Shown here one piece after another: positions 21,408 to 35,500 of a DNA stretch of 64,000 nt. Origin of the DNA: Copromyces sp. CBS 386.78. Taxonomy: Eukaryota > Ascomycota > Sordariomycetes > Sordariales > Sordariaceae. Each line of letters begins with the position of its first letter. Position 1 is the stretch's first letter. Below the pieces are notes generated by a model that made no database searches, had not been told where the DNA came from, and saw nothing but the letters and a program-made list of their open reading frames with translations. A program made the position numbers and the translations under genes. The stretch spans positions 1-64,000 of the forward strand of contig MU839261.1 of NCBI GenBank assembly GCA_030685235.1, given 5' to 3'.

Positions 21408-24400
21408 CTATGTCATGTTCATTGTCGAAGATGGCGGAATGCTGCTGGGGTAGTACCCACTAGAGCTGCTCTTGCCCTCAAATCTTCCGCACCGTGCCTG
21501 CGAGTAGTATGAGCTGACTGGTGGATAAAACATACTGGGAAGGCCGTTCTCCCCCTCGGGCTTGACTTTTGTCGGATCATAACCGCTGGACATTGAGGGA
21601 ACAGTGTTGCTCTCTGCCTCCGTGCGACTGTGGGAGAACAGTTCAACCTGTTGATGTCTTGGGTCGGCATGCTCATTCTCGTAGATCGTTGCGGGGAAGT
21701 ATTGGTATCCCTTGTGTTCCGTCATCGACTTGGCTTCGTCATGGGACATCATGGGCTCCATGGTAATCTCATGGTGATGTCGTGCTCCATAGCCTCCTCT
21801 CGGGTCACCAAACTGCGCGAAGCCGCCAGGGAGCATCGAGCCACCAGGGTGGTAATCGCCACCAGGTCCGAGGATTGAAGAGTAACCGCCGCCGATGCTA
21901 CCGGCACCGGAACCCCCTGGTCCGCTGCTGGTGCTTCCTCTCCTCTCATTCTGATAGTGACCTGGAGACCGACCGCGGACAATCATCTTGGCTGACTTCC
22001 TGTATGCTACCTTGATGTAGTTTTCTGCCCCATTCTGGTTTCCAACATCAGCCCACAGCTCGACGATGAGGTGGTAGTATTGTTGAGCAGCCCTTCTCTT
22101 GCCATTGTTCGCCGTGGCCTGCTTGAACTGTATACGCTCAAAGGTATGCTCAGTTGGGAGAGGGCTTTGTTGTTGACCGTATGGCTGGTGGTCATATGCT
22201 CTGGATGAAGAGAGGCTTCCGTCGGGGTTGCTGTACATTCCGCTCAGAGGGTGGTGGGTTTGTTGAGCGGGCTTTGGTAGCAACCGGACTTTTTCGGGCT
22301 TGGCAACCGGTCCCTTGTCTCGCTTTGGCGTGTGTTGAACCAGCTCGATCGTTTGGTTGTCGCTGTCGGCTACAGCTGCAGAGATAGACATGGCAAAGCC
22401 ATAGACTATATAAGGCTGTGGCGATCCAGTCTGAACAAATTGGATCTCCGTGTTGGGAAGGTTGGGGGTCAAAGAGAAGGAGCAAACACAGGAAAAGTAG
22501 TTGCGCCTGTAGCAGGTCCACTGCTCCTCAGCAAGGAAAAATCCCTTGTCGATGATGCCGGTAATCTCCACCTTGATGGGTGTTGCTTGAGGACCGTTTT
22601 GAGGACCGCCATATGAGAGAACACCGCACTCGACAATGCTGGTAAGGGGGGGTATGTTGGGTTGGGTCTTTGACCCGTATGTGCCGTCCATCCTGTGTGT
22701 GTTGTAGGTTGCCGGACTAGGGGTGGGCGATAGTGGATGCCGTCTCGAGGTTATGCCGCCGAAGGATGGGGAGCGTGGAATATGATGGTCCTGCCTTCTG
22801 AAGGTTGGTGTCGTGGTTGCGTAGCTGTCTCGAATGCTGAGCTGGGAGCCTGGGTGCGGCAGTGCGTTGGATCGAGGGGCATGTGCCATGCCCGAGGCAG
22901 AGGTGCTACTAGTCGGCGTGTAAGCCTCGGGAAAGGGGTGGTGTTCCATGGCACGATAGACGGAGGTGGTGCTAAGGGGGAAATGTTTGGCATGGAGGCT
23001 CAAGAAGGAGGGGAGAGGTGACACATACTTGGAGCCCAGTCGAGGCCTGACGTCTAGGCTGGTGGAATAAACAGTGGGAGCGGTAGGGAAATAGCCGTGG
23101 CCACCTGCCTCAGTGTAGCCGGTTGGTGGAGGGATCGATAGGGGGTTCAGGTTTATGAAGGAAGGCTGAGGCGGCGCCTCGATCGTCGACAGCGACGCGG
23201 TATTGTCTGTATAGCTGTTTGCGTGAGAAGAGCGGATGGGTTAGCAACAGGTACCTTTGACTGTAGAGCGTCTTGCTGTGGCTAGATTGCCGAGAAGCCA
23301 ACCACCCCGGACTTGAGGTGTCTGCCTGTCGTGCACCTCGACGGTACAAAGCTCCTGCTTGCCTGACCAGGTGCTTCACGCTGCTTTGCTTGGTCAGACT
23401 GGCTGGCTTGACTGGCTGGCACTCAGTCTTCGCGCACCAGGCATATCTAGCTACCAACGCTCGCAGCTTCTCGCAACCTGAACGCTGTGTACTTTGATGC
23501 AGCGTTCAGGTTTCCCATGCGAGACACAAGTGCGCCTGTAGGACGGGGCTACGGTAGCTCCCACAACTCTCTGGTTGTACTGCCAACACTTGGCGTTGCA
23601 CGACTAGCGATGCCGACAGGATCGGAAGCGCGAACACAGCGCCTTGCGGCAGGGCAACTTGCGCAAGTGGATGTAGATCGAACGAGAGCGACAACAATGG
23701 CGAGGGCAGTAATCTGGGTACTCTAACTTGCTGATAGGCCGTAAACTGCGATGAGGCAGATCTAGCGCCGAAAGCAAGTACCCATGTTTTTCTCTGCTTT
23801 GATCCTATGCCTCGTCTCTCCTGCCACTAACGACAATGGTTCTTATCGATGGTGTAGTCGTTGACGAGTGATGGATGACAACAAGAGGGGCCGGAAAGTA
23901 GAGGTATTGCTCTTTTTCTCAGGGCTGCCGCAAGCTACCTGCCAGTGGTGAACGGGAAGAAGCCGAAGAAGGCGGAGGGGACGGAGAAAGATGAGTGAAA
24001 ATTGGAAACCGGGTAACGGTAGCAGCCGGCGGTCTTGATGTGAGGTGAGGTAGGGTAACTCAAAACCGGTAGCTCGTGTAATATGAGATAGCCGTGATGG
24101 TAACGGCGTTCGTGACGGGGAGATCGGGGCAGGCGGAGAGACAAGACTAAGAACTGGGAAAGTGTGTGCGGAGAGCGGACCGCGATATGGCTTTTAACGC
24201 TGGCAGGCCCTTGCTGACCGTGTAGGTAGCTCAGCTCAACCATCGGGAGCTTAGTTACCCGTTCCTTCGCTCCACTCCGCGCACACTTGGGTTGCGGGAG
24301 CTTCAGCTTTTGCGGTGCCTTTTTTAGTGTGAAGGGCAAGGGTAGGAGGCGGGCAAGGGTAGCTAACTGGTGCTGAAGAATGATGGAATAAGGAAAGAGG

Positions 24401-26547
24401 CCTGGTAGAATGCAGGACGACTACACACCATGCCAGGTATGTTTAACCAGTCCGTTGCCCTTGTACAGTTCGTGAAAATGATACCGGTGAGGTAAAGGTA
24501 AGGTATGGATACGAACCAAAGTTACCTTGACAGACCACCCATTGTCATACTACCACCGTATGATGCAGAAAACTGGACAGTGCCAATGTGAACAATGACA
24601 CTAAGATGCGATTTAATCCTCCACTCCGAGGGTGCGGAAAGAAAGTGAAGCAGAAAACCATGGTGCACAGCCAACGAATCGAATCGTAAGAAAGCTTTTG
24701 ATGTAGTCACTTACCGCATGTCGGCTGTGGTTGGGGGGATGTCGAGACTGTAGTCAAGCTCGGCAGACGGCCCAAAGTCCTGCTAAAAATGCAGCGTCAG
24801 TGAGATTTCTTTGCGTACTGCCACTTTTGGTTTCATCTGATTCCCTGGGCATGTCATATGCTTCCATTCCCCTCTTGTCCCATGTCATCTGTCCGACAGC
24901 AAGCAGCAGCGAGATGAGGCAAGCAAGCAAGGCTTGATTTGATGAAAAAGCCAAAGATAAATCCGTTGCCTGCCGTTTCTAGGCAGGGGAAGGTGTTCAT
25001 TGAGCGGTCCTCATCGGTCCTGCGGGGTGCAACATGACAAGAAGGCAGTAGCACCGCAAGAAGAAGCTCATGGTGATGTACCCATCAGCTATTGTAAGCG
25101 GATATGGATGCGGTTCCAGACAACTGGAGGATCATTGAGCTAAGTGGTGATGCCGTTGCTTGGCCACGACCATTACCGGGCTATAGGAGCCATTGGGATT
25201 GATTGGAGAGCCTAAAACAAGCCGGAAGAGTAAGTGTTATGCACAGTCGCCATGCTATGATGCTACCTAAAACGAGTGGCATCGGTGATAGTTAACGAAA
25301 CAAGGGGGCTGGAAGGGAGATAACGGGAGCGAGACGTGCCAATGGAAGGGAAAATAGAAAAATTCGAGGCATTTCGAAGACGGGATAGAGCAGGGACGCA
25401 AACCGTCTGAGCCAAAGTGGGAGGCAACATGATGTTTGCTCGCTGAGCTGCACTGTTGTTGTTGCCATGCCTCGTCCAGTCTCATCCCGTCTTTTGACAT
25501 GCTAGGGTGTATGTAAAGCAGAGCTTAGGTACATGGTACCCACCCAGACAGTGCCCTTAGCCGCGCAACGGCAACAGGGGAGCCAGAGACGAGAGGCAGG
25601 CTGACAGGCAGAGAAGATGGTTGATGGGACTGCTGCAAGTACACACATAGTGGTACAAGCAAGTACCGCCTGCCATGCAAAGATACATCGAGTCCTAAAC
25701 AGTGAGCTTGCAGTTGGCCGTCTTTGGCCCGGCCAGACCAGTCGGAACAAGAGCAACACGGGATTCGCTTCGTAGGATTGCCCCTCAAACGATCGGGATG
25801 GAACCCTGCCGTCACACAAAACGCGTCCAGAGCTGCATCATCTTGTTCCTTTCAACTGATGCTCTGATAGTGCATTCGGATCTTCAACCTTTTCCCGAGA
25901 GCGCTTGCCCAAGACAAAAACTAGAGACGTCTGGAGCTTGAGAAACTCCATAGACTGCGAGCCAGGGCATTCTCCAGCCAGCGAGAGGCCGCAACAGCGA
26001 CCAGGTGGGCCGGACTAATACGAGCTAGAAGACCGGGACGGAACGCACTGGCGGCCAAGTATGGAGTCGATGTGCAAGCCTTGTCGAAAAAAAGACCCAA
26101 GACAAAGCCGGGAAAGGCCGAAAGACGTGAAAATTGTGCAGGAGGTGAGGGATATGATCATGAAAATAGCCTTTCACTAACCTTCAGGATCGAACAAATT
26201 CATTCCTTGTTCCAGCGCGTCCCGTTGCCTTTTCTCATGGCTAGCCGCGTATCGGTGGTGGAAAACTCGGCTTATTCGTCTTGATTGCGCTTATATTGAT
26301 GCCATCACCCTGGCCCCTGTCCCGCCGAGTAAGATTTCGCATGCCGTACAGATAACTGTCGTCTGGTTCGATCGCCGGAGTGTCCAGGTCGAGGGTGCTG
26401 CATACGGCCGTAGTGGCCGCAAGAATCAAGGGTCGGATGGGATAGGCGGGCAACGCAAAACAAGACCATGTAGTATCAAGAATTTGATGGAAAAAGGAAC
26501 GTGAATTTGATGGAATGCGTATTTACCTTTGAAAGCGGCGGATTCAT
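21408..26547 (-). CDS. vib-1: VIB-1/XprG-like Ndt80-family transcription factor
   Basis: The 3' exon (23214-21408) encodes an Ndt80/PhoG p53-like DNA-binding domain at about residues 216-447. It includes SIVECGVLSYGG, KVEITGIIDKGFFLAEEQW, CYRRNYFSCVCSFSLTPN and ENYIKVAYRKSAKMIVRGRS. A Gly/Ser-rich, low-complexity C-terminus follows. This pattern is that of Neurospora VIB-1 and Aspergillus XprG, nuclear regulators of heterokaryon incompatibility, secreted proteases and starvation or carbon responses. Upstream coding exons by frame and splice sites are 24779-24715 (DFGPSAELDYSLDIPPTTA) and a proposed first exon 26547-26527 (MNPPLSK, then GTAAAT). The introns would be about 1.75 kb and 1.5 kb. 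A 57-nt segment with GTATGT...CTTAG at about 23033-22977 may be a further in-frame intron. The length is about 630 residues, or 611 if that is spliced. The first exon is the least certain part. Confidence 0.85.
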
Positions 26548-29500
26548 ACGAGGCTCGTGAGTAAGGAAGTTCGCTAGTGAGTGCGTTCCCTATACGAAGT
26601 CCCCTCTCCGGGAGTAAGTTAGTGAATCTTTTCGGCTACAGTGCCAGTGCTGCCCCGAAACATAGTGGGAAAGAGAGGTCATTCTCGCGCTCCAATTGGG
26701 GATTCAGACCTCCCAGGCGAGTCGTAAGAGGAAAAGAGCGCAAGTTGCGAGTGTCCAGGTAAAAGGGGATCCAGAGGTCGTGCCTCGATTCCATTGCTTG
26801 TCCTCATCTTCTCCCTCCTCTTGTTCTCCATCTTCTGTTGTTTCCTTCATCCTCTTGGTTCTCGACTCAGCAGCTCAGAGTGTATTTCTTTCCGATTCCG
26901 ATGTGCCTTGCTAAAACTTGGTTGAGGGTTTGATTGGTTGACTGACCTTGATATGCGCCCCTGTCATGCCAAGCGGTCAATCTACACCCCCTGTACAGCG
27001 ACGAGAAAACAGCGGTTGGTGCTTGCTTCGTTAAAACCTAACGTCAGAAAAAGAGGTCCTATTAGCATGACTGATCAAAGGGAGGTCCAGTATAGGCTTG
27101 TATGGGCAGATATATAAGAGGTGGACATGGGCAAGAACGTGGGCAGGGCACGAGAGGACCAGCCCGCCGGCACAGAAAATGACGAATGGACCAGATGGCC
27201 CGAGATGTAATCTGAGTCTGTATCCAGCGCTCACGAGATTCCAGGCTCAAAGCTGTCTTCCAAATCCATAAACTTGATGTTATTGGAGAGAGCTGCAGTC
27301 CTTTTCTCCGACCTATGCCCCTAGCTCCCCATAGCTGGCTCGACCTCCCAAATTCTTGGCGGGATCGCAGCGAAGGCTTGGAGCCCGGCCATCACGAACA
27401 GCGTTGTAGAAGGGGTGATGCACTAACATGCAAGTCAGAGAATAAGGGTGTGTAGGTACCTGGTCGGGATCAGTGCTTGTCCTACGTGACCAACGTCCGC
27501 TCCGATTGCTCAAAGTGATAATATGTGCAGGAAGAGTGATCGCTGCAGCCGGGAACCACAACCCCGGGTTTATCGGTCCTTCCAAGCAGGGTTCCGACCG
27601 ACAGCTAGGGAACGAGGAAGGATGGGAGGTCAAAAAAAAAGGGAACGGGCTGCGGAAACACATTATCTGTGATCCTCGTCATCTTCAGCTCACCTTGTTG
27701 AAAGCTTTTCTTGGCCCTCAGATTCTCGTCTGGTGTCTTTGCGAGATGGGCACGTCGGCTGGCCGCCAGGTTATCGCTTGCGGAAAATACGGCGCGGTAG
27801 AAGAGAGGCTTGCCGATGATCTTGCGGAGATGTGAAAGTCGGAAAACGAAATCGCTCTGGAGGTTCGCTCGGTGATGCCGTAGGTGTGGCTAACTTGTTT
27901 AGACACTTTCCTCGACCGTATGTTTCCGAGCGACGATGACGACTGCAATCCTAGGCTGTTTCCAGCGTGCCTTCACCTGATGAACCAAGGCAATGACGCC
28001 GTACTATCTGGTCGAGTGCAGGATCGCAAATAGGTGACTTTCTAGTGCCCTCGATGGGACCCCGGGTGCGGTGGCTTGAAGAGGATCGTACAGAGATGGA
28101 AAGAAGAACGAAGGGAGTGCGGAAGTTCGTTCGGAAGTACGTCCAGCACAGCGGTGAGTTGTACAGGCAGTGTGTGTGTGTATCTCCAGGATAGGGCTCT
28201 CAGAACGCCAACGAGCTCGTAGAGTAAAGGGAAACCCAAAAGATGCAGGATGGGGTGGTCAGAAGGGATAGCTATACCTTCTTAAGTTCAAACACGAACA
28301 AGATGGGTAGCGCAGGGGTTTGAGACAACGACGATGGGACACATGGATGCGGAGAGAAGTCAAGAGTCCCTGGTCTTTTTAATCTTAAGACAAAGCCCGA
28401 TGTCCTTCCTCAGACGAGGCGATTAGGTGGACCACGCTTTTGGTTGGCATCTCTATGCAGTAGCAGCCAGAGAGTATGATGACCGGTGGAAGCCCACGTG
28501 TGAGTCTGGGCAGAGGGTCCCCCATAAGCCTACTCCGATGATTGAATCGAAAACGCTACGCAAGACTTCAAAGCAGGGGGCCGCTCGAGTCGCAAACCAA
28601 CACTTCACTTCCTCTTGTCTTAACCGATAACTTGATCGTCGACCGGGATGTCAGCACGGTTGATGTGCTTTCTACAAAGAAGGCAATGCGTATTTCTTGG
28701 GCAAGCAAGGAAAGAAAGCAAAAATTCACCAAACATTTCTAGGTGAGGTGACAGTTGGGCAATGTAGTGATGATGGTGCTGCCTCAAAAGGTCCTGATCT
28801 TTCACTTCCCTCGTCGTCAACTCTGAAAGGCTGAGTGGTATCCACTGCAATACCGTAAGTACCCGTATTTGCCAGTGATAAACATCCGCAATTTTGAGGT
28901 CGAGGTATCAAAAGGTTCCGCGCCAGTGTGAATAGCTTCTCTGCTGGCTTCTCTGGAAACCTCGTCTTCTATGCATCAGGGTATGCACGTATCCTTCCTC
29001 CAAGGACTTCTACAATGCGCCACAAACATCTGTTTTGATTAGAAGAGAAACCCGCCGGGCAAGGAGTGATGCCCCAGAGACGGGTAAGTGCAGACCGTTG
29101 ACAGGCTTTGGGCCATTGAGAGTTGAAATCCTGCCACCCTAATCGGATGTCCCAATCCTTAAGCCCAGTACTGCTTCATCAGGGTAGATTGCTGCAGTAA
29201 GTTCGCCTGCGCAGTTCTTTGGCTGACTTCCTGCATCACTCAAAGTCAGGCGTCGGTGATGAAGAGGCGGAAAGGTGAGAACAGGGTCAGGCCAAGGTCC
29301 AACCCCAATGAACCAGACATTGTCAGCCAGAGGAAGGGAAATTCCGTATTGCAGTAACGACGTGCCAGCGCAGAGCTGAAGGCCCAGTTCATAAATGCAG
29401 CACGCCTTCAGCTTTCGGCCCTATAGGTTTGACGTGTTCGGCAACGGCCGAACAAAGCTCTTGCAGGGAGACCAAATCAAGGCCATACAGGTCTGTCTTA

Positions 29501-32500
29501 CTCGATGGAGCGGGGCCCCTTGTACCGACACGTGAGGTATACAGTCGACGATGTAGTTCCTCTTCGAGACACGGGTCCAAATATGCCTCTTTTTCTGTTT
29601 CCAAGAACCTCTCGGCCACGATCCCGACGTGGAGCCTCACAGGCAGATTTGGATGGGCACCCCTTCAGACACAGCCGTTGGAGTGGCCCGGGCGATACGT
29701 CCGTTACCGGGATCGTGATGCACGCCATCGAGAGAGCATGCAAACTGCCCGGGGCCCGGCAAGGTAGTTTTCGGTGTCCTGCCTCCTTCTGCCCCCACAC
29801 ACCGAAAACGAGACGAGTAATGGGATGCTCTGCGGTAGGAAGGTCAGCAGCTGGGCTGAGGGAAGTTTGTTTTGCTCCATGACCCATTGGATTTGCCCGT
29901 TTCAGCAGTGGGATCCAATCATGTCCTACTGTGTTGGGACCACCCTTGGTACCCCATGACTGAAGGTCCAGCGAGACGGAAAGCAGGGGGAGACGAATGA
30001 TCAATCTGGGAGGCACGGACGAAAATACCGCTCGGCCGTTCTTTCCCCCCTTCGCCAAAAGCTTGACTTGGCCGTACCGGTACTATTCTCCTTGCTGCTG
30101 CTGCTGCCGCTGCTGATGCGATGGTTGCTCTATCGCGTGGCCAGATATGAGCTGATGCTGCCGATCCAAAAGGAAGGGGTGAGTGGACGAAGGGCAGGAG
30201 GTCGTTTGTGCAGGTTCCCGTCTTTCTTCGAATAGATGCATGTGTCCAGCCACCAAACCCGAGGCTGGCGCTAGGCCTGCTGGCGTAGAGCGCTCCTATG
30301 ACTCCATAGCGGAAGGGGGCAAAAGGTTCATCCAATTGTTTCAGATGAGATATTCTTTCGGCCGTTTGGTCTGCTACCCGGGGGGTTCAGGCAGGTTCGG
30401 CCAGTGATTGGCTGAGGACTTGCACAGGATGACAATAGAGGTACTTGGAAGAAGTGCTTGTCCTTGAGGAAGCAGGTCGTTTTTCTAGCTGATCCGGGGT
30501 AATTAGAGTGAGTGGCATGGCTTTGCGCTCCTGTTTCGACGATAGCAAATATCGGATGAGGGTTGTTGTATTGTATAATCTTGGGAGTCGTTGAAACTGG
30601 CCAGACGGAAGCCGGTGAGACTTGGCAGATGAAGAGGTTATAGTAACAGGCCTTCTTCTCAATGAAGTACCGGTATCATGACTGCCTCAGCGATCGGTTC
30701 GGGCCGCTTAACGAAACGGCTCAGGTTGTGTTGGCGTCCAGGTTCCGGCTCAAACAAGAAGCGCACAAGGCGAAATATTTTGTGAGTGCAGCAGATGTTT
30801 GTTCTTCTAGAATGCGCTGAATGCCGGTTTCATGGGCCATTCCACAGACCAATCTTCAGAAACACTGCACCTGAATCCAGCAGAGCAGGCTGGCAGCCTG
30901 GCAACAGGGCCGGCAGGGGCAGCAGAAGCAGCAGTACTAAGGTACACAATGTCAGCATGGCAGTAAAGCAGTCTGCAAGCCTGCTGGGCGGATGGTTGGA
31001 ACACAAAAAACGCCTTCGGGGCTTGTTTCTGGCGCACCCCATGTTTCCCACACCTCCCTCGCTGCAAAAGAGATCTGTGCCATGTGACACATCACTCCCC
31101 GGCTTTTGACAACTCCAGGGTCCTTGCGTGGGAAACATGGATTGTAACGACGGTTTAGCAACAATGGTGGTGAAGATGGTAATGGTGATATTGATGATGG
31201 CCGTGGTGATGGGTGGATTTGGTGCAAGTGCTGCCGAGTTGCATGCCATAAAAAGTGAAGGTATTCCCGTCGGACTTGACACCTCTAGGTACCTTGGTCA
31301 AGCCCACTGCCAAACATGGTCAAACCCACCGAAAAAGATGAAATTAGCGTAGGCGTCAGGCCGGGTTGGGACTGTATGTACCTGTTTGACTCTGACGGAC
31401 TGCCCTGGGGACGACGGAGTCTGCTAGGTCTGGCTGTCTCACCTCTCTCCAGCGGTGCATCCACTGGATGGTACCTGGTGGGATGCATGAACACGCCCAC
31501 ATTGGGTAACTGCCCCAGATACCATTTTTCTCTCTGAACGTCGCATGTTCAGTGACCACCACCGTCCATGCCAATGAACCAACAGAATGCAAAGGTCATG
31601 GGCTGGAGGTAACACATGTCGTGCAGCCACTGCCGCAACGAGGCCATATCGCGTCTAGAGTACCTGGAAAGTCAATTAGAGATGAGCTCGTTCCTTGGTT
31701 GGATGAGGCAAAAATTACCCGCTCGGATGCCTAAGGTACCCTGACGTTCGCCAGAAGAGAGAAGGGCTTGAGAGGGAGATGGGAGAGAGGCAAGTGATTC
31801 TGTAAGCTGATCGCCCATGCATGTTGATCCGAAAATCCAAACGTGTCGTGAGGCGCCATGGACGAAGATGCAGACGAAGATCACTCCGATCCATCCTCCT
31901 CCGAGACGGGTGGTCGAAAAGGTGGGAAAGACGAGCTCAGATCCCGTCTGTCTGTCGAGGAAATTCTCAACCCGAACAACCTGACGGCAGACCGCGGGGA
32001 GGTACCTCTTGAGGGGTATTCCCTCATATGATTGGCCCATTCGAAGGAGGAAGATAAGACTTTGATGAGAAAAGAGAGAAGCGTCTGTCCATCTCGCTGG
32101 AAGGTTGAAATGGGACAAGTGCGATCGGAAACCAACGCCAAGCTCTCCTTCCGTCTATTGACGGCAACAGGGTTGCCGACCCAAAGCACCCCCACTCTCG
32201 ACATGTCTCCACTTATCCTCGCATTTTGAGTGGTCACTTACTGCACCATTCACCTTGGCGTCTTTCTCCGCACCGTGACTACTGTACATAGTACTCAAGA
32301 CCCACTTTGAGAACCTCAACGTCGGTCAAGGTCTCAGAATGGGAAGGAGCCATGAACTTGAAAATGGAAGTCACAGAGTGAACTCATGTCTTCTTCATGG
32401 ACGCAGTACTTTCCATTATCTTGCACGTCTCCAACACGGCTCTTCTTCGGGATTGACTTGAACCAAGTCACATGGTTAAGTGAGGGCTTCAAGTTCTGTT

Positions 32501-35500
32501 CGTGCTTCTCACTCAACACAGTGCCAGCTGCTTTGCAAACTGAAATCAACTTCGACTGATATGGGGATTTTCGAATGGAAGAGAATGGAACGCAGGGACA
32601 AAATCGAGCCATACGGTCCAATACCAGCATTGTATTGTAGACCCCAAGCTCTTTCCATCAATCCTGGAGAATACGGATTCCGAGGGGTAAAGGAAGTTGC
32701 AGGCGTCGGTTCCAGCTCCTTCCCGTCATGATACCTTCCATATGATCACATCACCTCACACTTGCAGTCCAGTCCCATTGATTTTGGGAGACCCGGACAT
32801 CGCCTACCGCGACGGACTTGGCGATTTCTGTCAGCACTCAACAGCAGTTTCCCACTCCATTCCAATCTAGCCACGAAACCACTCGCTCCTGTCTGTCCTT
32901 GCTTTCAATCGCACATGACGAGACGACATGATTGGAACTACCGAGCATCGTCAGCTTCCCTCAGAATACGCACACATCTTTCGTCCACCACACCTACCTC
33001 TTGTAGGCCCGGATGCTGCCGATGCGCATACTCCTTTTACTAGGCCAGCGCAGGAAGTCGCTCCTTGGTCTCATCTTGTCGCACAGTTTGTCTCTCTTGT
33101 CACCCACTTCGTCCCCCATGCTCCTGCTCAGGCCTGCCTGTTCCGAATTCCGTGAATGGCTCAGGAAAAGCAGCCAGCCCCAGAAAAGAGGCAAGAGAGA
33201 GAGAGAGGTATGTATGCATCACCCCATCACAATACCTTAACACTTCTTTTCCCAAATCACAGCACAAGCTGTTAGCAGTTGATGCTGTCATTACCGAGAC
33301 CTTTACCCAGCGCGAGATATCAACCGGATCCAATCAGCATTCGCCGCTACCTTTGTCATCACAAGTACTGACAATTCACTGATGCTTTTCCAGGTATCCG
33401 TCATGATCCGCCCTCACCGGTCACAGGTCTCTGTCCAGCCCGGGAGTTGGTTCACCGGCGACAATTGGCTGGTTCACCATTCCATCTCTAGAGGGTGTGA
33501 AGCTGGACCAGGATGTGACGCGATTCTATGCAGACATTAATGCGCCAGGGCTCTCTCTGTCTCCTCATCGATGAGTCGAGACGTTCCAGAGTATCATTCA
33601 GGGCTTTCCTTCTGCCTGCTTGTTGCCCTTAGCGAGCCGTCGGCTCTCGATGTCTGCCTCCGCACTCGTCCGCCTTCATCAGAATCCAGGTCCCTTTCCA
33701 CCCTCTACGCTGTACGGCATCTACGGGAGGTCGAGCCCGCCACTAACAATGGCTGACATGCACGGAGCTCGAATCATCAAGTTCCGCCGGGCATACAGGC
33801 ATAGTATATCTGCTGTTAGGCACAAACACTTGCTCCCTCAACACATGCCAGGTAGGTCGGCATATCTGCTAGAGGTACAACGAATGTGACTCATCCGTGT
33901 CCTGGCTATAGGCACTCATGAGCTGCTTGGCCTATCTAGGACGGACAAGCCGCTTCCCGGTTGGTTCCCGGAGGTTCCCGGGCACCTTCCACCAGACGGT
34001 ACGAGCAGGTACACAGCCGCCACGGCCGGTACAACACCACGCTTTGATGGTATCAAGTCCTTCGGCACAAGTTGGGCCTCAAGATGGGTTGGGAAACAGA
34101 CAGTTCACCCAATGGCTGTCTGGAGTCTGGTTACAACAGAATGTGACAAGCTTGGCTAACACGGAGGGCTTATGACGCTGAGATACCTTGTCATTACTTG
34201 ACACTCAAACCGGAGGCAAGATGATGAGCCGTGCTCTTGGTGTCAGACGGCATATCATGACCCCTAACTGTTGAGTGTCCAGGCAGTCCGTCCGCGATCA
34301 GCCGCCTGAGGGTGCTTGAAGATTGTTCAATCACACTTCAAGGTAGGCCACCTACCTGTGATGCTTGCACCCTATCCTGTCTTGGCACGTTTACTGCCGG
34401 TCTCTCAGTTATGTGTTGTTTCCTGCCCGGCGCTGAGCTCTTGAGGTAGGCGATAATGCCACATGGTTCTGGGGGCAGTCGGGCAGCACATCGGTTCAAC
34501 AGGTCCTTTGCCCGTGGTAAATAGGGCTGATCAAGCCCAACTCCCAGAAAAGGCCAGCGAGCGAGCGATTTGAATGGCTTTGCCATCCTTGACATTCATA
34601 TCCATGGTCATGTTATCCGGTTGGTGCCGTCAACAAGAACATCATTGGACTTGACGTTGAGGATGGTCGGAATCCCCTGCGAATGGCCATCAAAGGATCA
34701 CTGATACCATGGGTATCTGAGATTCCAGCCCCATACCAAAGGTGTTGAGAAAGGCAGACGTACGAAAACACAAAAATGCTTCAGAGCTTACATACGATCC
34801 GGTCACTACACCCTTACCACACCTGATAGCTCCGGTTGCCTGCCTACTCGAAGGGGCCATAGATTGTCCAATCAACAAACAAGAAGGGTGCAGATGTAAC
34901 CACGCCGCCTCTCCATAGAAAGTGTCTTCCATTTCCCACCCCAACTCGACTCCGACGTCTGGACAGACACATCCCGACGCTTGGTACGTGCATTCATATC
35001 GACATCACCGTCTGTTCGTTTCAATCGGGCAATCACCGGTCATTCTTTTCAGCGACTGACTTGGTACGGCAGTAAGGCGTTGAAGCATGGAGCTGTCTGC
35101 ATTTTCGTCCCGGGCCCTCCTCTCTTCGCGCAATATGGGACTGGCAAGAATAAGGAGCTTCGTACGAGACCACCCTCCTGGGAGCGGTCACCACATACCC
35201 GAACTTGCGCAAGTCGCTGCAGACGGGTATCCTCAGTCCACGACCGCTACAACTACCGAGCCAGGGGCTATCTGTGGTGCTTGGACGCTCTTTGAGGGCA
35301 CTTTGGGCTAATTTGAGTTTGCCAGAGGTTGCTCAAACATCGTCTTCGTCTCCGAATCCAGGTTTGTTTTTGCTACGACTTCCAAATTCGATCGCTAACC
35401 CCTTCCGAATCCGGCCCTTTAGACTTCGGTTTTTGTTCAACTATGCCACGACAGACAGGACCGCATTGTTTTGCCACCGAATGCCCCGCCGAGACGAACC

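Noticed and set aside
29498..30058. 186-codon minus-strand open frame
   Set aside because: No start context, splice partner, domain or coding-like composition. The length is plausible by chance in DNA of this base composition.
34785..34830. Possible dispersed 5S rRNA gene (ACATACGA-like start)
   Set aside because: Only the first few bases resemble a fungal 5S gene; the internal control region is absent.
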